8,341 bases of DNA from the NCBI GenBank assembly GCA_029777225.1, contig JAKOSR010000012.1:1-8341 (forward strand), given 5' to 3'. Made by a program: the position numbers and the translations under genes. The notes under the pieces are model-generated. The model ran no database searches. It was not told where the DNA came from and worked only from the letters and a program-made list of their open reading frames with translations. How positions within the stretch are numbered: the stretch's first letter is position 1; each line of letters starts with the position of its first letter. The DNA is from Chloroflexota bacterium (lineage in GTDB: Bacteria; Chloroflexota; Anaerolineae; Anaerolineales; Anaerolineaceae). This document shows positions 6,172 through 8,341 of this stretch, piece by piece.

Positions 6172-7164
6172 ATGACTCTTCAACCCAATCTTAACGCCGT
6201 GCTTCACGGACGCTACCGGATTGAAAAAGTGATTGGCCAGGGTGGATTTGGAAACATCTACCTGGCCGAAGACACCCGCCTGAGCGGTCGTCTCTGCGCT
6301 GTTAAACAGGTGAGGTACGATCCCGCGTTTACTCCTGAAATGCTGCGGGAAGCGCGCGACCAGTTCATGCGCGAAGCCACCGTCCTCGCCCGCCTGGACC
6401 ATCCCAACCTCCCCAAGGTCTCCGATTTCTTTTCCATCGATGAGAGTGACTTCCTGGTGATGGATTACGTGCCTGGCGACGATATGCGCGCCCTCATCTC
6501 CAAGGCGGAAAGCGCTAACAAGTTTCTGCCTGAAAACGAAGTGCTTAAGTGGGCCGTGCAAATCGCGGACGCGCTTTCTTACTTGCATGGTCAGAACCCG
6601 CCTATCCTGCATCGTGACATCAAACCTTCCAACATTAAGCTGACACCTACCGGCCTGGTCAAGATGGTGGATTTTGGGTTGGTCAAACTCCTTGCCCCGG
6701 GCGAAGTGACCATCACCATTCTGCAGGGGCAGGGCTCCGCCATCTACACCCCCCTGGAGCAGTATGGCGGCGATAGCTTCCATACGGATGCCCGCGCGGA
6801 TATCTACGCTTTTGGTGCCACCCTCTATCACTTACTTACGAACACCACCCCCATCAACGTGCGCGACCGCTTCCTGGACCCCAAGAACCTGCCCAATCCG
6901 CGCGCCATCAATCCGGCCGTCTCCCCTCGTGTGGCGGAAGCAATTCTTTGGGCCATGGAACTTCACCCGGATAACCGCCCCCAAAACGTCAACGCCTTCA
7001 TCAAAGCCCTCACCGGCGAAAGCACCGATAGCCTGCTCAAATTCAGCGGCAAAAGCCAATACATCCCCAAACCAAGGTTTGGCACGGCGGAATTGCGCCT
7101 GGGAATCGCCGCCTCGGCCCTGGTGTTCCTTAGCTTGCTCCTGACGTTGCTGCGCAACCTGTAA
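6172..7164 (+). CDS. Hanks-type Ser/Thr protein kinase, C-terminal membrane anchor
   Basis: Membrane-tethered kinase that phosphorylates Ser/Thr on proteins, facing the cytoplasm. 330 residues with a complete catalytic set: glycine loop GQGGFG (22-27), Lys45 in AVKQV, helix-C Glu68, catalytic loop HRDIKPSN (147-154, Asp149 and Asn154), DFG (167-169), PLEQ in place of APE (194-197), Asp210 in DIYAFG, and Arg269. The activation segment has Thr180, Thr182 and Thr193 as possible autophosphorylation sites. A short linker leads to one hydrophobic helix (about 310-327) and only three residues follow, so there is no extracytoplasmic sensor such as PASTA repeats; the signal must come from inside the cell, the membrane or a partner. 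The ATG at 6172 has a weak ribosome site (TGGAA) but matches the usual kinase N-terminus; a GTG at 6136 would add 12 residues of low-complexity sequence. It diverges from the FHA regulator gene, a likely phospho-dependent partner. Confidence 0.93.
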   Translation: MTLQPNLNAVLHGRYRIEKVIGQGGFGNIYLAEDTRLSGRLCAVKQVRYDPAFTPEMLREARDQFMREATVLARLDHPNLPKVSDFFSIDESDFLVMDYVPGDDMRALISKAESANKFLPENEVLKWAVQIADALSYLHGQNPPILHRDIKPSNIKLTPTGLVKMVDFGLVKLLAPGEVTITILQGQGSAIYTPLEQYGGDSFHTDARADIYAFGATLYHLLTNTTPINVRDRFLDPKNLPNPRAINPAVSPRVAEAILWAMELHPDNRPQNVNAFIKALTGESTDSLLKFSGKSQYIPKPRFGTAELRLGIAASALVFLSLLLTLLRNL

Positions 7165-7212
7165 TTCCCCCACAACGCGCCTTTCAGCGAACATATATAC
7201 CAAAATAGAGGT
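7165..7212. other. Short convergent gap without a clear terminator
   Basis: 48 bases lie between the stop codons of the kinase and the GH3-like gene. The stretch contains an AT-rich patch (CATATATACC) but no hairpin with a T tract that I can support on either strand. Confidence 0.5.
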
Positions 7213-8341
7213 TTACTTTTGCGTGCCCGGGGTGCTCATCCACCACACCAGCGAGCCAATCCACCCAAACAGCATCCCCACAAACGCCACCTGCGTTACG
7301 AACCAGGCGCCATTTTGTTTGAGCCAATCCATCACGGATGGAAAACCCAGCGTTAAGATGATATACGCGCCCAATCCGCCGATGACAACCAACAGGCCTG
7401 ACCGTACACCCCACAGGTTGCCGCCCCACCAGTAATAGCCAATGGCGTAAGCCAGCCCAAAGCCCAGCGCCAGGATCATCAGCATCAACAGCCAGTCTCC
7501 CATGCGCGGGTAACCCGATTCAACCCCGCCTGGCGGTGGCGTGGGGGTGGGTGTCGGAGTAGGGGTGGGCACCGCGGTGGGCGTCACCGTGGGCGTGGGT
7601 GCCAGGGTGGGCGTGGGCAGAATCAGTTCAGCGGACCCTCCCTGGGTGTTCAGAACCAGGATGCCGGACGTGGTGGCCGGCTCACTGCTGGCCGTCACCT
7701 CAAAAATTCCTTCCCGGTCGATGCGATATTCAATCAAGGCCAGCCCATTCTGGGTGGTGGCCTCCGGTTGGGCAACGATGACATTCTCATCGGCTTTGCG
7801 GATGGTGAACCTCACAACGGTCCCGTCCGGCACCAAGTGCTGGTTGCGGTCGCGCAGCGCACCAGCCTGGATGCGCACTGTTTCACCCAGCCTGAAAAGC
7901 GGCGCGGGCGTTTCCATGCCCAGCGTGGGGGTCTGGGTTTGGGGCTCCGGGGAAGGTATGGGCAGAATGGGCGTTATCAAGGTGAGCGGAATCACCTGGT
8001 TTGGGTCCGGCGCAGTTTGTTTGGAGAGGTCATAGCCGACCACGCTCAGCGACACCGGCAAAGCTCCGCGCGGCGTGAGCTCCTGCATCAGGATTCGGGC
8101 GACGACATCCAAAAAAGGTTGGGATTTTGAAAAGACGCCGTAGTACGCGGTTATCTTGGAAATCTCGGTTGAATCAAGGTAGTACGGCGCGCCATAAGCA
8201 AAAACAAGCACCTTTTTCCCCTGCAACAGATCGGGACGTTCCGCCAACAAGCGCTTTAGCGCGTATGAAGCGGGTACGTCCGGGTCCAAATCCTGGAGAT
8301 TAAAAATGACCCACTTGGACCGGTTGAGATTATCCACGAGG
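7213..8341 (-). CDS. Membrane-anchored GH3-like protein, C-terminal part (5' end outside window)
   Basis: 375 residues are visible; the frame is open to the right edge, so the true start is outside. Residues about 10-106 resemble the C-terminal domain of family 3 glycoside hydrolases of the beta-N-acetylhexosaminidase type: strand KKVLVFAYGAPYYLD, then ITAYYGV and ILMQELTPRGALPVSL, the usual closing motif. The catalytic N-terminal barrel would lie beyond the window, so activity cannot be judged here. Then follow a Pro-rich linker (107-147), an Ig-like, invasin-type beta domain (about 148-232, with GETVRIQAGALRDRNQ and DGTVVRFTI), a Pro-Thr linker (about 241-270), and three hydrophobic helices (about 284-304, 314-334, 346-367). 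The natural reading is an exported glycan-acting enzyme held on the outer face of the membrane by its C-terminus. A GTG at 8337 could start a short form but would begin inside the domain. Stop TAA at 7213; converges on the kinase gene. Confidence 0.75.
   Translation of the reverse strand, partial: LVDNLNRSKWVIFNLQDLDPDVPASYALKRLLAERPDLLQGKKVLVFAYGAPYYLDSTEISKITAYYGVFSKSQPFLDVVARILMQELTPRGALPVSLSVVGYDLSKQTAPDPNQVIPLTLITPILPIPSPEPQTQTPTLGMETPAPLFRLGETVRIQAGALRDRNQHLVPDGTVVRFTIRKADENVIVAQPEATTQNGLALIEYRIDREGIFEVTASSEPATTSGILVLNTQGGSAELILPTPTLAPTPTVTPTAVPTPTPTPTPTPPPGGVESGYPRMGDWLLMLMILALGFGLAYAIGYYWWGGNLWGVRSGLLVVIGGLGAYIILTLGFPSVMDWLKQNGAWFVTQVAFVGMLFGWIGSLVWWMSTPGTQK
7531..7617 (-). repeat. 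Pro-Thr repeat linker within the GH3-like gene
   Basis: This stretch encodes about 29 residues consisting almost wholly of alternating Pro and Thr, with a few Val, Ala and Leu, ending in PPP. At DNA level it is a degenerate repeat of CCN-ACN codons (GTGGGGGTGGG-like on the plus strand). Such linkers span the outer layers of the envelope and are often glycosylated in exported bacterial proteins. Repeat length could vary between strains in 6-base steps without a frameshift. Confidence 0.8.

Noticed and set aside
6148..6831. Minus-strand open frame of 227 codons opposite the kinase
   Set aside because: It is fully antisense to conserved kinase motifs and resembles no known protein.
7165..7212. 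Terminator between the convergent kinase and GH3-like genes
   Set aside because: Only a short CGC/GCG pairing is possible (near 7175-7190) and no T tract follows it on either strand.
7531..7617. CRISPR-like or minisatellite repeat
   Set aside because: The repetition is in frame, degenerate at third codon positions and explained by a Pro-Thr linker. There are no spacers.

Overview
The window looks like a piece of a bacterial chromosome, most likely from Chloroflexota (class Anaerolineae). This assignment is inference: it rests on the company of a CpXC zinc-ribbon protein, an FHA-winged-helix regulator, a tail-anchored Hanks-type kinase and an envelope protein with a long Pro-Thr linker. Base composition is moderately GC-rich and uneven. 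No tRNA, rRNA, CRISPR array, insertion sequence or integrase is visible.

Layout from left to right. (1) 1-871, minus strand: a family 2 glycosyltransferase whose C-terminus lies beyond the left edge. (2) 872-1050: a hairpin terminator and a possible weak promoter for the glycosyltransferase. (3) 1051-3791, minus strand: a two-gene operon, gguA-gguB, encoding the double ATPase and the permease of a CUT2-type monosaccharide importer; no substrate-binding protein gene accompanies it. (4) 3792-4049: a 258-base divergent intergenic region with a -10 box for each direction and a 17-base inverted repeat beside the gguA promoter. (5) 4050-5414, plus strand: a 454-residue protein with an N-terminal CpXC zinc-ribbon and a long helical remainder. 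(6) 5411-6055, minus strand: a regulator with an N-terminal FHA domain and a C-terminal OmpR-type winged helix, whose stop codon overlaps that of the CpXC gene. (7) 6056-6171: a compact divergent promoter region in which two perfect TATAAT boxes form an inverted repeat. (8) 6172-7164, plus strand: a Ser/Thr protein kinase anchored by one C-terminal membrane helix. (9) 7213-8341, minus strand: the C-terminal part of a membrane-anchored protein with a GH3 C-terminal-like domain, an Ig-like domain, a Pro-Thr linker and three membrane helices.

The most interesting unit is 4050-7164. A kinase and a phosphothreonine-reading (FHA) DNA-binding protein are transcribed from overlapping divergent promoters, and the regulator gene converges on a CpXC gene. 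A reasonable hypothesis is a short signalling chain in which the kinase (or its autophosphorylated form, or a phosphorylated partner) is recognised by the FHA domain and alters transcription, possibly of the shared promoter region itself. The substrate, the signal and the role of the CpXC protein cannot be read from the sequence. The sugar importer, the glycosyltransferase and the GH3-like protein are plausibly related to carbohydrate uptake and envelope polysaccharides, but nothing in the sequence ties them to the kinase module.
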